Shown here: positions 34,898 to 41,479 of the stretch, in pieces
Position numbering within the stretch: the stretch's first letter is position 1
How the letters are laid out: every line of letters begins with the position of its first letter
NCBI GenBank assembly: GCA_964430665.1
Contig: CAYSFC010000005.1
Coordinates: forward strand, 1-43,235
Source of the DNA: JAQUYS01 sp964430665
Lineage (GTDB): Archaea > Nanobdellota > Nanobdellia > Woesearchaeales > SKGA01
Length of the DNA: 43,235 bases
Direction of reading: 5' to 3'
The notes under the pieces: generated by a model
Seen by the model: the letters and a program-made list of their open reading frames with translations, nothing else
Databases searched by the model: none
Told to the model about the DNA's origin: nothing
Made by a program: the position numbers and the translations under genes

Positions 34898-35494
34898 TTA
34901 TTCTTCACAAAAGTCATCTATTGAGTATTCGAAAGCTTGACCTTTGTTAGTTAAGTTTTTCAGTTCTAAATATTGCTTTGCTAACAACCAGAAAATTAAA
35001 CCAAGACTTTTCTTACCTTTGTTATTACAAGGTAAAACTAAATCTATATTGTTTGAACTGTTGTTAGTATCGCATAAAGCAATAGTTGGTATTCCAGATA
35101 CTAATGCGTCTTTTAGAGCGTTTCTATCAGGACCGACATCAACAAGTAACATTATTTTTCCTTCTATGAAATTTTTTAATTGAGGGTTTGTTAGAACTCC
35201 TGGAGGATATCTTCCAGGGAAAACTTTAGATCCAGTTACTTTTGCAAATAATCTAACTGCTTTCCAGCCATTTTCACGTCTACAAACAACCACAATATCT
35301 TCTGGTTCATATTTTGACAACATGTTTGCTGCTAATCTTAATCTTTCATCTATTTTTTGTAGATTTAACACAGATAAACCATCGTTTCTTGTTTTGTATA
35401 TAAAGTTAGACATATACTTTGAACGAAATTTTGTACCTATGTGAATTCCTGCTTTCAAATAATCCTCTGTAGGGATCAATAATTCATCTGACAT
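34898..35494 (-). CDS. rps2: Ribosomal protein uS2 (S2p/SAe)
   Basis: 198 residues from the ATG at 35494, which has a strong AAGGTGA ribosome binding site; the longer frame adds 14 non-family residues. It shows the archaeal uS2 signature: AGIHIGTKFRSKYM, NLQKIDERLRLAANML, VVVCRRENGWKAV, GRYPPGVLTNPQL, and IALCDTNNSSNNIDLVLPCNNKGK. It belongs to the 30S head/body. It has its own promoter and a leader of about 100 bases carrying two CTTAAAG palindromes. The TRAM-domain gene lies upstream. Confidence 0.96.
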   Translation of the reverse strand: MSDELLIPTEDYLKAGIHIGTKFRSKYMSNFIYKTRNDGLSVLNLQKIDERLRLAANMLSKYEPEDIVVVCRRENGWKAVRLFAKVTGSKVFPGRYPPGVLTNPQLKNFIEGKIMLLVDVGPDRNALKDALVSGIPTIALCDTNNSSNNIDLVLPCNNKGKKSLGLIFWLLAKQYLELKNLTNKGQAFEYSIDDFCEE

Positions 35495-35554
35495 TTTTTC
35501 ACCTTGTTTTGTGAGAAAGAAATATTTCTTCCGCACTAATTTTTACCCTGTGCG

Positions 35555-35632
35555 ATGCTTAAAGCATATTTGCAAACAAAAACACATTTGTGCAGTCTTA
35601 AAGACTTAAAGCTTACAAATAGGGTTATAAAT
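35555..35632 (-). promoter_or_regulatory. uS2 promoter and leader with paired palindromes
   Basis: TATA box CATTTATAACCC reads on the minus strand (about 35623-35632), so transcription should begin near 35600. Two perfect palindromes with the same CTTAAAG core follow: AGTCTTAAAGACT (35594-35606) at the start point and ATGCTTAAAGCAT (35555-35567) in the leader. They may be operator sites or parts of an autoregulatory leader; this is inferred. Confidence 0.4.
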
Positions 35633-35662
35633 GAAGAAAATTTACAAGGTTTATAAATTTAC

Positions 35663-35998
35663 CTAAAATTCTTCAGAATCTCCATCTGTAGTTAAAAAGT
35701 CAGATACGTCTTCTTGTGGTCCTTTTAGACGTTTTTTTAATTCCTCTGGAGAAGGTATGTTTGATGTTGGGAAAGGATCTACTTTTTCTATTAATTCACC
35801 GAAACCAACTTTGGTTGAAATTTTCGTTATTTTTACTTTGACGAAATCTCCTGCAGAAACATTTGGTACGAAAATAACAAATCCTTTTGTTCGTATTATT
35901 CCATCTCCACGTTCTCCAACTGAAAGAACTTTTGCCTTAACTACATCACCAACAGCAACTGGTGCTGTTTGAGAATCATTTGATTTTTTACCATTCAT
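35663..35998 (-). CDS. TRAM-domain RNA-binding protein
   Basis: 111 residues. The single TRAM domain (about 14-73) reads VAVGDVVKAKVLSVGERGDG, GFVIFVPNVSAGDFVKVKI and KVGFGELIEKV, the usual beta-barrel with basic loops. The first 14 residues and the acidic C-terminal 35 are disordered. Stand-alone TRAM proteins act as RNA chaperones in archaea, notably in cold adaptation. It lies between TrmB and uS2 with its own AT-rich leader. The target RNA is unknown. Confidence 0.9.
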   Translation of the reverse strand: MNGKKSNDSQTAPVAVGDVVKAKVLSVGERGDGIIRTKGFVIFVPNVSAGDFVKVKITKISTKVGFGELIEKVDPFPTSNIPSPEELKKRLKGPQEDVSDFLTTDGDSEEF

Positions 35999-36048
35999 TA
36001 TGTTTTTACCTTTTTAATAATTTTAAAATAAAAATAAAAATAAAAAAA

Positions 36049-36864
36049 TTAATTTTTAACATGTACTTTCATACTGACCCAAGCTAATTCGAAAAGCTGT
36101 TCTAAAGCTGATGCGAAAAATGGAGTATTTACCCAAATACCTATGTCGTAAGTTGGATGTATGTCTGTATCGTGCATAACCATAAAAATTAACTCTTCTC
36201 CATCAACAATAACAAATCTTGCTGAAATATGATCTACATGACGTACTTCTGCAATACCTTTTAGTTGTTCTACTAAAGCTTTTGCTTCTTTTGATTTTAT
36301 TGGTGCAGCAATTCTTATTTTAACTCCACGTTTATTTAGTTCTTCGAAAACAGGAAGCAATCCTTCGACTTTTCTCATCAAACCTTGTTCTGTAGTCATC
36401 ATAGTAACTAGTTTTTCAGCACTACGAATTGTAAATTCAACGTGGTTGTAAAGATTTGTTCTTCCTCTTAATGAACCTGAAAGATCTGATGGTTCAACTA
36501 ATTCAACGCCTTGAGTATGTAAAGAACTTAATTCATTTAGAAGTTCGGTATCTTTTAATTTGTCTAGTTGCTTTAAATGTTCATCTGTTGATTGAGTTAA
36601 ATTTTTCTTAACTCTTTCTAAAACTTCATTCGGCGGAACTGCCACATATTTTATTGGCTTTCCAATTTTCATTACAACAAATCCTTTTTTCTCTAAAGAC
36701 TCAAGAACATCATAGCTTCTTGAACGAGGGACATTGGATATGTCTGAAAGTTCTCCTGCTGTACTAACGCCTCTTGATAATAAAGCAGTCCAGACTTTCG
36801 CTTCGTATAGGTTTAAGGAAAAGTATCTTCTCAACTTACCTAAAAATTCGTCTTTTACTATCAT
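36049..36864 (-). CDS. TrmB-family transcription regulator
   Basis: 271 residues. The N-terminal TrmB winged helix is clear: FSLNLYEAKVWTALLSRGVSTAGELSDISNVPRSRSYDVLESLEKKGFV (about 15-63). Next come a helical linker and a C-terminal domain (about 125-265) with VKIRIAAPI and VIVDGEELIFMVM, resembling the phospholipase D-like ligand part of short TrmB proteins. The sugar-binding domain of full-length TrmB is absent. GGGGGT precedes the ATG. The promoter carries four GTGAGAAC-like sites, which suggests autoregulation. Target genes are unknown. Confidence 0.85.
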   Translation of the reverse strand: MIVKDEFLGKLRRYFSLNLYEAKVWTALLSRGVSTAGELSDISNVPRSRSYDVLESLEKKGFVVMKIGKPIKYVAVPPNEVLERVKKNLTQSTDEHLKQLDKLKDTELLNELSSLHTQGVELVEPSDLSGSLRGRTNLYNHVEFTIRSAEKLVTMMTTEQGLMRKVEGLLPVFEELNKRGVKIRIAAPIKSKEAKALVEQLKGIAEVRHVDHISARFVIVDGEELIFMVMHDTDIHPTYDIGIWVNTPFFASALEQLFELAWVSMKVHVKN

Positions 36865-36881
36865 TCTAAACCCCCGAAAAA

Positions 36882-36978
36882 GTTCTCACACCCTTTTTCA
36901 CATCTAATTAGTAAGAACTCATATTTATATGTTACTATTTTTAGACGGTGAAGAACTGTAGTCTATTCCGGTGAGAAC
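36882..36978. promoter_or_regulatory. Four GTGAGAAC-like sites around the trmB-type promoter
   Basis: GTTCTCAC (36882-36889), GTAAGAAC (36911-36918), GTGAAGAAC (36948-36956) and GTGAGAAC (36971-36978) surround the TATA-like ACATATAAATATG (about 36920-36933). The first two form an inverted repeat with one mismatch. They are probable operator sites for the TrmB-family protein encoded just downstream; this is inferred. Confidence 0.45.
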
Positions 36979-36982
36979 ACCT

Positions 36983-37828
36983 TTATTTATCGAATATATA
37001 GAAAATTTCATTATCGAATTCGAAGAATTTAAATTCGAAGTTATTTTTGTGGCAAAAATTTTCAAACCAAGATCGTTTATCTTTTGAAATTTGTTTTTTT
37101 CCTCCTATTGTTTTTGAAGGGAAAGATACTACGAAATGTTTACAATTTAATTCTGCAATTAATTTTTTAGAGCTATGTCTTGAAATCGATTCTAGAGAAT
37201 CTAATGCCTTAAATAAAAAACAAACATCAAAATTTTGTTCATTTAGTTTTAATATTGATGATTTTTTTGTTAAATCTAAAGCTATGGTGTCTCCTTTTAT
37301 TTTTGTTTTGATGAAAAATTCTTTTATTATGTTCATATCTTTTGAAGATAAATCTGATGCTAAATAATATTCTGGTTTTGTTGGGAGGTATTTGTATGAT
37401 AAGGGATTGTAACCACAAGCTAAATCTAGAAGTTTATATTTTTTAGGTAATTTTATAATTTCAAAAATTTTTTTGTAGATTGATGAATAAATATGTAATC
37501 TTTCATTTGAAGATTGATGTTGTGATAAAATTTTATTAATAATTTTGTCATCGTAAGAAGTTATGTTTTTTAATTGGGATAGTTCCATTCCTTCTTTTAT
37601 GAAAACACCATATATTTCTCTTAGTTTTGAGCGAACGTTAGATATTATTTTTTTACAAATAGAACTTCTATAAAATTGATTAAATGAAGAATATTTTTCT
37701 AAATTTATTTTTGTATTTTGCAATTCTTTTGAAAGTAATTCTTCTATAGTGTTATTATCAAGAGAAGATAATTCTTTTTTTTCTTTTATTTTTTGTATTA
37801 ATTCTTCTATTAATAATTTTGATTCCAT
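36983..37828 (-). CDS. FmrO/Arm-like 16S rRNA methyltransferase homologue
   Basis: 281 residues. The sequence follows the FmrO/ArmA family order: N-terminal helical domain, YSSFNQFYRSSICKKI, the HQSSNERLHIYSSIYKKIFE block (HASTRERL-like), SAM motif I LLDLACGYNPLSYKYL (about 134-149), LFKALDSLE, and VVSFPSKTIGGKKQ with a following RSWFENF. In actinobacteria and pathogens this family makes m7G1405 in 16S rRNA and confers aminoglycoside resistance. Here it overlaps the pelota gene by 19 bases, so a housekeeping ribosome-linked role is likelier than resistance. Target nucleotide is unproven. Its stop lies just outside the TrmB regulatory region. Confidence 0.8.
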   Translation of the reverse strand: MESKLLIEELIQKIKEKKELSSLDNNTIEELLSKELQNTKINLEKYSSFNQFYRSSICKKIISNVRSKLREIYGVFIKEGMELSQLKNITSYDDKIINKILSQHQSSNERLHIYSSIYKKIFEIIKLPKKYKLLDLACGYNPLSYKYLPTKPEYYLASDLSSKDMNIIKEFFIKTKIKGDTIALDLTKKSSILKLNEQNFDVCFLFKALDSLESISRHSSKKLIAELNCKHFVVSFPSKTIGGKKQISKDKRSWFENFCHKNNFEFKFFEFDNEIFYIFDK

Positions 37829-38859
37829 CTTAAAATTCCTATGATTCCTCCTAAACCATTGACTGTTTTAGCAGCATCTTCAGAACCGATAAAATGAACT
37901 ATTCCGTTTGAAGAATCTATTTTAGAAAGTAATTCATCTAATTCATCGTATGTGTTCTCTTCTCTTTGTTTTTCTATGAATTTATCTGTAACACCTACTT
38001 CAGAAATCGCTCCTGTCTCTGCGGCATTTTTTACATCTTTAATACCGTAAACCAAATGTTGTTTTTCTAATTTTTCTAAAGCTAAGGAAGTGAATTCTAA
38101 TTCTTTTCTTGTTCTTTGTGAAGAAAGTAATGATTGTAATTCTGGTCTTCTTAAGAGTTCTCCTACAACTCCTTTATTTACTTCACTGCATGTTGAAAAA
38201 ATAGATTTCTTTTTGTAGTTTTCTGGCAATCTTTTTTCTAAATATGTTTTCCAAAAAGCAGGTGATGCAAAGACAAAATTTGTTGGACTATATTGTTGAG
38301 AGTATTCTTCTAATTTTTTTACAATTAAATCGTAAATTGATTTTCCAACAGAAGAATCCATATCTTTTTTTGAAACGTCTGTGTGAATTTTTGCTAAGTG
38401 TGTTATTCCTGTTTGTTTTATTATTGAAAATAATGCATCTTCTCTATCGAAAATGACCATTATTATTGAATCTGAAGAAGTTTTTGATGCATCATGTAAT
38501 TTTTCTTTTAAATATTTTGGCCAGGCTTTTTTTACGAGTGTGAATGAAGAATCTACTTCAATACCGAATGTGTGATATGAACCTGTAGGAACATCTTCAG
38601 GTCCTTGAGTTACTTTTCCTTTTACTCTTAGTTGATGTAAGGAAGGGTTGTATGAAATTTCTTCTACATCTAAAGTTAGAACATAAACTTTTCTTGTAAC
38701 TTTGGTTGAATCTTCACCTCCTATTTTTACCTTCCTTTCGGTTTTCATAGTAATAAAATCATGTGGCGCAATTATGTGTGAACAATACCAAAGATCGTCT
38801 GAAAGAGAAATTTTCAGTGAAACTGTATTGTGTTTGAAATCTTCTTTTAAAATAATCAT
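37810..38859 (-). CDS. pelA: Pelota (Dom34), mRNA surveillance and ribosome rescue factor
   Basis: 349 residues, the archaeal Pelota length. The N-terminal Sm-like domain (DDLWYCSHIIAPHDFITMKTERKV) is followed by the eRF1-like domain 2 (VIFDREDALFSII) and domain 3, with ALEKLEKQHLVYGIKDVKNAAETGA and the C-terminal IVHFIGSEDAAKTVNGLGGIIGILRW. There is no GGQ motif, as expected for Pelota versus eRF1. With aEF1A or ABCE1 it splits stalled ribosomes. It overlaps the Arm-like methyltransferase, and an NFACT protein is elsewhere in the window, giving two ribosome-rescue genes. Confidence 0.95.
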   Translation of the reverse strand: MIILKEDFKHNTVSLKISLSDDLWYCSHIIAPHDFITMKTERKVKIGGEDSTKVTRKVYVLTLDVEEISYNPSLHQLRVKGKVTQGPEDVPTGSYHTFGIEVDSSFTLVKKAWPKYLKEKLHDASKTSSDSIIMVIFDREDALFSIIKQTGITHLAKIHTDVSKKDMDSSVGKSIYDLIVKKLEEYSQQYSPTNFVFASPAFWKTYLEKRLPENYKKKSIFSTCSEVNKGVVGELLRRPELQSLLSSQRTRKELEFTSLALEKLEKQHLVYGIKDVKNAAETGAISEVGVTDKFIEKQREENTYDELDELLSKIDSSNGIVHFIGSEDAAKTVNGLGGIIGILRWNQNY

Positions 38860-38945
38860 ATAATTTTAGTATTGTAGAAAATATATAAAAGTATTGAAAA
38901 AAGTAGAATTAATATTTATAAAAATAAAAAAATAAAAGTTTTGGG

Positions 38946-38965
38946 TCTTGAAATACTTTTCAAGA
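38946..38965 (-). terminator. Perfect hairpin after radA
   Basis: TCTTGAAA-TACT-TTTCAAGA is a perfect 8-pair stem with a 4-base loop, 1 base past the radA stop. On the minus strand a T-rich tract (ACTTTTATTTTTTTATTTTT) follows. It is a clear hairpin-plus-T terminator-like element. Confidence 0.6.
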
Positions 38966-38966
38966 T

Positions 38967-39911
38967 TTAAACGTCGTTTAGTCCTGATTCAGTTACTTCG
39001 TAAACACATTCTGTATCTGGAAGGTTTGGAGAGTCTACAAGTTTTGCAACTCTTGTTCCTTTTTTACCTTTTCTTAGATAAATTCTAAAAGCACTATTGT
39101 GACCAACAATATTTCCACCTATTGCTTCTGTGGGATCTCCAAAGAATGCATCTGGTTTAGCCATAACTTGGTTTGTTACATAAACACAAATATTATGTAA
39201 ATCTGCAAGTCTTGATAGAACGTGCATGTGTTTGTTTAATTTTTGTTGTCTATCTGCAAGTGTTCCTCTACCAACAAATTCTGCTCTGAAGTGTGCAGTT
39301 AAAGAATCTACTACGACTAATAATACTTTGTCTCCTTTTTTAATTAGTTCTTCAACTTTTTCGGCTAAAAGCATTTGATGATCTGAATTAAATGCTCTTG
39401 CAACACGTATATTTTTTAGTGCTTTTTCAGGATCTATTCCTGCACCAAGCGCGAATTGTTGTATTCTTTCTGGACGGAATGTGTTTTCTGTGTCTATAAA
39501 GACTGCTACTGCTTCAGGATCTTCTATTTGACAATTAACACATAAAGCATGTGCTATTTGAGTTTTTGAACTTCCATATTGTCCAAAACATTCAGTTATA
39601 CATCCTGTTTCGAATCCGCCTCCAAGCATTGCATCGAAAGCTGCAACACCTGTTTTTAATTTTTGGACTTTATCTCTTTTTAGAAGTATTTCTTCTCCAG
39701 TTTGGAAACCCATATCTAGCATTGAACGAGCTGCTTGAATCATTTTACGACCTGCAGCTTCAGTTACACCTGATGCAGTCATTAATTGTGATGGAGTTGT
39801 TACTGCTATTGATAACAGTGTATCAAATCCACCCGCAGCTAATTTTTCAGCTGTTGCTGCACCTACGCCTGGCAAATCTTCTACTTTCATTTCTTCTGTC
39901 AATGTAATCAC
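38967..39911 (-). CDS. radA: DNA repair and recombination protein RadA
   Basis: 314 residues from the GTG at 39911 that overlaps the upstream stop (GTGA). A TTG at 39902 has the better ribosome binding site (GAGGAG, 8 bases away) and would give 311. It contains an N-terminal helix-hairpin-helix domain (VEDLPGVGAATAEKL) and the RecA core with VVVDSLTAHFRAEFVGRGTLADRQQ and ITNQVMAKPDAFFGDP-like loops. Walker A reads GQYGSSKTQ: the Gly before Lys, almost universal in P-loops, is Ser. It forms the strand-exchange filament. It is coupled with a small upstream protein. Confidence 0.95.
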   Translation of the reverse strand: MITLTEEMKVEDLPGVGAATAEKLAAGGFDTLLSIAVTTPSQLMTASGVTEAAGRKMIQAARSMLDMGFQTGEEILLKRDKVQKLKTGVAAFDAMLGGGFETGCITECFGQYGSSKTQIAHALCVNCQIEDPEAVAVFIDTENTFRPERIQQFALGAGIDPEKALKNIRVARAFNSDHQMLLAEKVEELIKKGDKVLLVVVDSLTAHFRAEFVGRGTLADRQQKLNKHMHVLSRLADLHNICVYVTNQVMAKPDAFFGDPTEAIGGNIVGHNSAFRIYLRKGKKGTRVAKLVDSPNLPDTECVYEVTESGLNDV

Positions 39912-40186
39912 TCCTCAAAAATTTCGTCGCCTTCTTCTTTTATGCTAATAAATTCGTACGCTTTATTTAGTACAAGTATTGCTTTAGGAAGATCGTTGAC
40001 TCTTAGAGAATTGGTTTTTCTCCAATTACCTTCTTTATCTTTGTATGTTCTTTCCAGATTTATTGTTCTGAAAACATTTGTTTGACCATCTGCAGAAATT
40101 ACTTCATTTGCCCAGATTGTCGCACTCATTGGACTTGCCCTGAATTTTTTTTCAGGAGAATTTTTGTTTACATCTATATTTTCCAT
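39908..40186 (-). CDS. Small conserved protein coupled to radA
   Basis: 92 residues from the ATG at 40186, with AAGGAG 9 bases before it. It matches, from memory, a small family found in archaea and some bacteria: KFRASPMSATIWANE, then FRTINLERTYKDKEGNWRKTNSLRVNDLPKAILVLNKAYEFI. The beta-strand/helix layout resembles ssDNA-binding folds of PC4 type, but this is inference. Its stop overlaps the radA start, so it is probably co-translated and may assist the recombinase. A TATA box and a leader hairpin (GGCAA/TTGCC, about 40223-40235) lie upstream. Confidence 0.75.
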   Translation of the reverse strand: MENIDVNKNSPEKKFRASPMSATIWANEVISADGQTNVFRTINLERTYKDKEGNWRKTNSLRVNDLPKAILVLNKAYEFISIKEEGDEIFEE

Positions 40187-40267
40187 TCTTATCAACTCCT
40201 TGGTTATCCCATTTTGTTTCACAAGGCAAAACTTGCCATGGGAGTTAAAATTGATAAGGTGGTTTCC

Positions 40268-40277
40268 ATTTATATAC
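40268..40277 (-). promoter_or_regulatory. TATA box of the radA operon
   Basis: GTATATAAATGG reads on the minus strand about 85 bases upstream of the ATG at 40186, giving a leader of about 60 bases. It lies about 110 bases to the left of the TGAGAC array. Confidence 0.45.
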
Positions 40278-40317
40278 GTTATGCGAACATGTCCAGTGTA
40301 AATTTTATCAATATTGC

Positions 40318-40336
40318 TTAAATCTCGAGAATTCTT
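40318..40336. repeat. 19-base repeat shared by the intergenic block and the adjacent gene
   Basis: TTAAATCTCGAGAATTCTT occurs here and again at 40830-40848 inside the winged-helix gene, where it encodes LNLENS. With single-base indels the match extends to about 28 bases (…TGATTTAGA). The TCTCGAGA core is palindromic and includes the TCTC/GAGA of the nearby array motif. Confidence 0.6.
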
Positions 40337-40384
40337 TGATTTTAGATGTTTTAAAGAAATTTTTAGTGAATTTTTATGGTTTTT

Positions 40385-40559
40385 GTCTCAGAAAAGTCTC
40401 AATTTAGTCTCAATCGTCTCAGGCTGAGACAGTGTTGAGACAGTTGAGACACCCCTTTATTTCCTATGGAAATAATGATTTAAGCCATATAAATTTATTA
40501 GTCTCAGTTTTGTCTCAGTGAGACTGTGTTGAGACAGTTGAGACTGAGACAGTTGAGAC
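40385..40559. repeat. Two dyad arrays of the TGAGAC/GTCTCA hexamer (14 copies)
   Basis: Array 1 holds GTCTCA at 40385, 40396, 40407 and 40416, and TGAGAC at 40425, 40436 and 40445. Array 2 holds GTCTCA at 40501 and 40512, and TGAGAC at 40519, 40530, 40539, 40545 and 40554. Most start-to-start spacings are 9 or 11, close to one DNA turn. Both arrays are inverted about a central dyad (GTCTCAGGCTGAGAC; GTCTCAGTGAGAC), with a 50-base AT-rich stretch between them. Array 2 abuts the likely TATA box TTTAAATAAATATAG of the winged-helix gene at 40599. It is an operator or iteron-like origin candidate. Confidence 0.9.
40457..40475. repeat. Perfect inverted repeat between the two arrays
   Basis: TTATTTCC-TAT-GGAAATAA has 8-base arms and a 3-base centre. 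It sits in the AT-rich stretch flanked by the TGAGAC arrays. A TATA-like CATATAAATTTATT follows at about 40486-40499. It could be a separate protein site or part of a melting region. Confidence 0.7.
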
Positions 40560-40598
40560 AAAGTAAAGTTTAAATAAATATAGAGTATTTCTCTAAAT

Positions 40599-41117
40599 AT
40601 GAAGTCTATTTTTGAGTTATCTGAGAAAAAGTCTAAAAACAAAGATTTTATTATTCAGAAATTGATCCAAAGAATTGAAGCACTTGAACGAAATGTAGAA
40701 CTGATGCATAAAGAGAGAGAATTAACTGAAAAAAATAATGTAGATAAATTAGTGGAAAAAATAGATGAGATAAATTCTAAATTAAATAAAGAAGAACAAG
40801 TTGAAGAAATTTATGAACCTTTAGAGCCGTTAAATCTCGAGAATTCTTATGATTTAGAGGAAATTGCACCCAGTCAAAACATAAATAAAAAAGAAGATGT
40901 AATGCAAAAAATACTAAATATTTTATCTGGGAAAGAATGGGACATCTCTCAGTTAAAGAAAATTGTTGTTAATGAAGAAAAAATTTGTTCAAAGGCTTCA
41001 TTTTATAGATATATTAAAGAGCTTCAAGATAAAGAAGAAATAAACAGCATTTTTATTGATGGTAGAAAAATAATAATAAATAAAAATTGGAAATCAAAGA
41101 TTTCCTCAATTAATTAG
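40599..41117 (+). CDS. Coiled-coil protein with C-terminal winged-helix DNA-binding domain
   Basis: 172 residues. The N-terminal part is coiled coil (about 15-65, IIQKLIQRIEALERNVELMHKE and VEKIDEINSKLNKEE), the linker is acidic, and the C-terminal 65 residues form a likely winged helix (MQKILNILSGKEWDISQLKKIV...SFYRYIKELQDKEEIN SIFIDGRKIII). It lies 40 bases after the TGAGAC array. TTTAAATAAATATAG about 25 bases upstream suggests leaderless expression. It is the obvious candidate to bind the array, as an autoregulator or an initiator-like factor. Its stop overlaps the convergent eL14 gene by eight bases. No known family is recognised. Confidence 0.75.
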   Translation: MKSIFELSEKKSKNKDFIIQKLIQRIEALERNVELMHKERELTEKNNVDKLVEKIDEINSKLNKEEQVEEIYEPLEPLNLENSYDLEEIAPSQNINKKEDVMQKILNILSGKEWDISQLKKIVVNEEKICSKASFYRYIKELQDKEEINSIFIDGRKIIINKNWKSKISSIN

Positions 41118-41415
41118 CTTTTTTTCTTGAAATATGTGCTTTTTTTGGCTTTTCAGTAGATTTTTTTGACTTAGATTCAGCTCTAAAATCTAAATTAGCC
41201 CCTTCAAATGCTTTTATAACTGCATTATGATCTGCACCTTTAGATATTTCTAAAGTTTGGTTTGTAGGTTCTAGATGAGAAATATTACATTTTCTTCTTC
41301 TAGTGTTGCCATCAATTAAAACATAAGTTTCATCAACAACATCTACAACTACGCACTTTTTACCTGCATCTCTGCCTGCAATTTTAACACATATTCTTCC
41401 GATATCTTGTATCAT
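41110..41415 (-). CDS. rpl14e: Ribosomal protein eL14
   Basis: 101 residues. It opens with the KOW-type fold of archaeal eL14: DIGRICVKIAGRDAGKKCVVVDVVDETYVLIDG, then RRRKCNISHLEPT. The basic tail KSKKSTEKPKKAHISRKK fits rRNA binding. A full AAGGAGGT ribosome binding site precedes the ATG. It is the second gene after eL34, as in many archaea where eL34 and eL14 are near each other. The C-terminus overlaps the convergent winged-helix gene. Confidence 0.95.
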   Translation of the reverse strand: MIQDIGRICVKIAGRDAGKKCVVVDVVDETYVLIDGNTRRRKCNISHLEPTNQTLEISKGADHNAVIKAFEGANLDFRAESKSKKSTEKPKKAHISRKKAN

Positions 41416-41479
41416 TTTAATAACCTCCTTCTCTTTTCCATGTGAATAGTCGCCTTAGTTCACGAGATGGAAAGAAAGT

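Noticed and set aside
36049..36864. TrmB-family gene as a full sugar-sensing TrmB
   Set aside because: At 271 residues it lacks the sugar-binding domain region, so no sugar role can be claimed.
36983..37828. Calling the Arm-like methyltransferase an antibiotic resistance gene
   Set aside because: The coupling with pelota and the archaeal setting point to a housekeeping role; resistance cannot be inferred from family alone.
40385..40559. TGAGAC arrays as a CRISPR array
   Set aside because: The repeat is only six bases, occurs in both orientations and has 3-5 base spacers; no cas genes are in the window.
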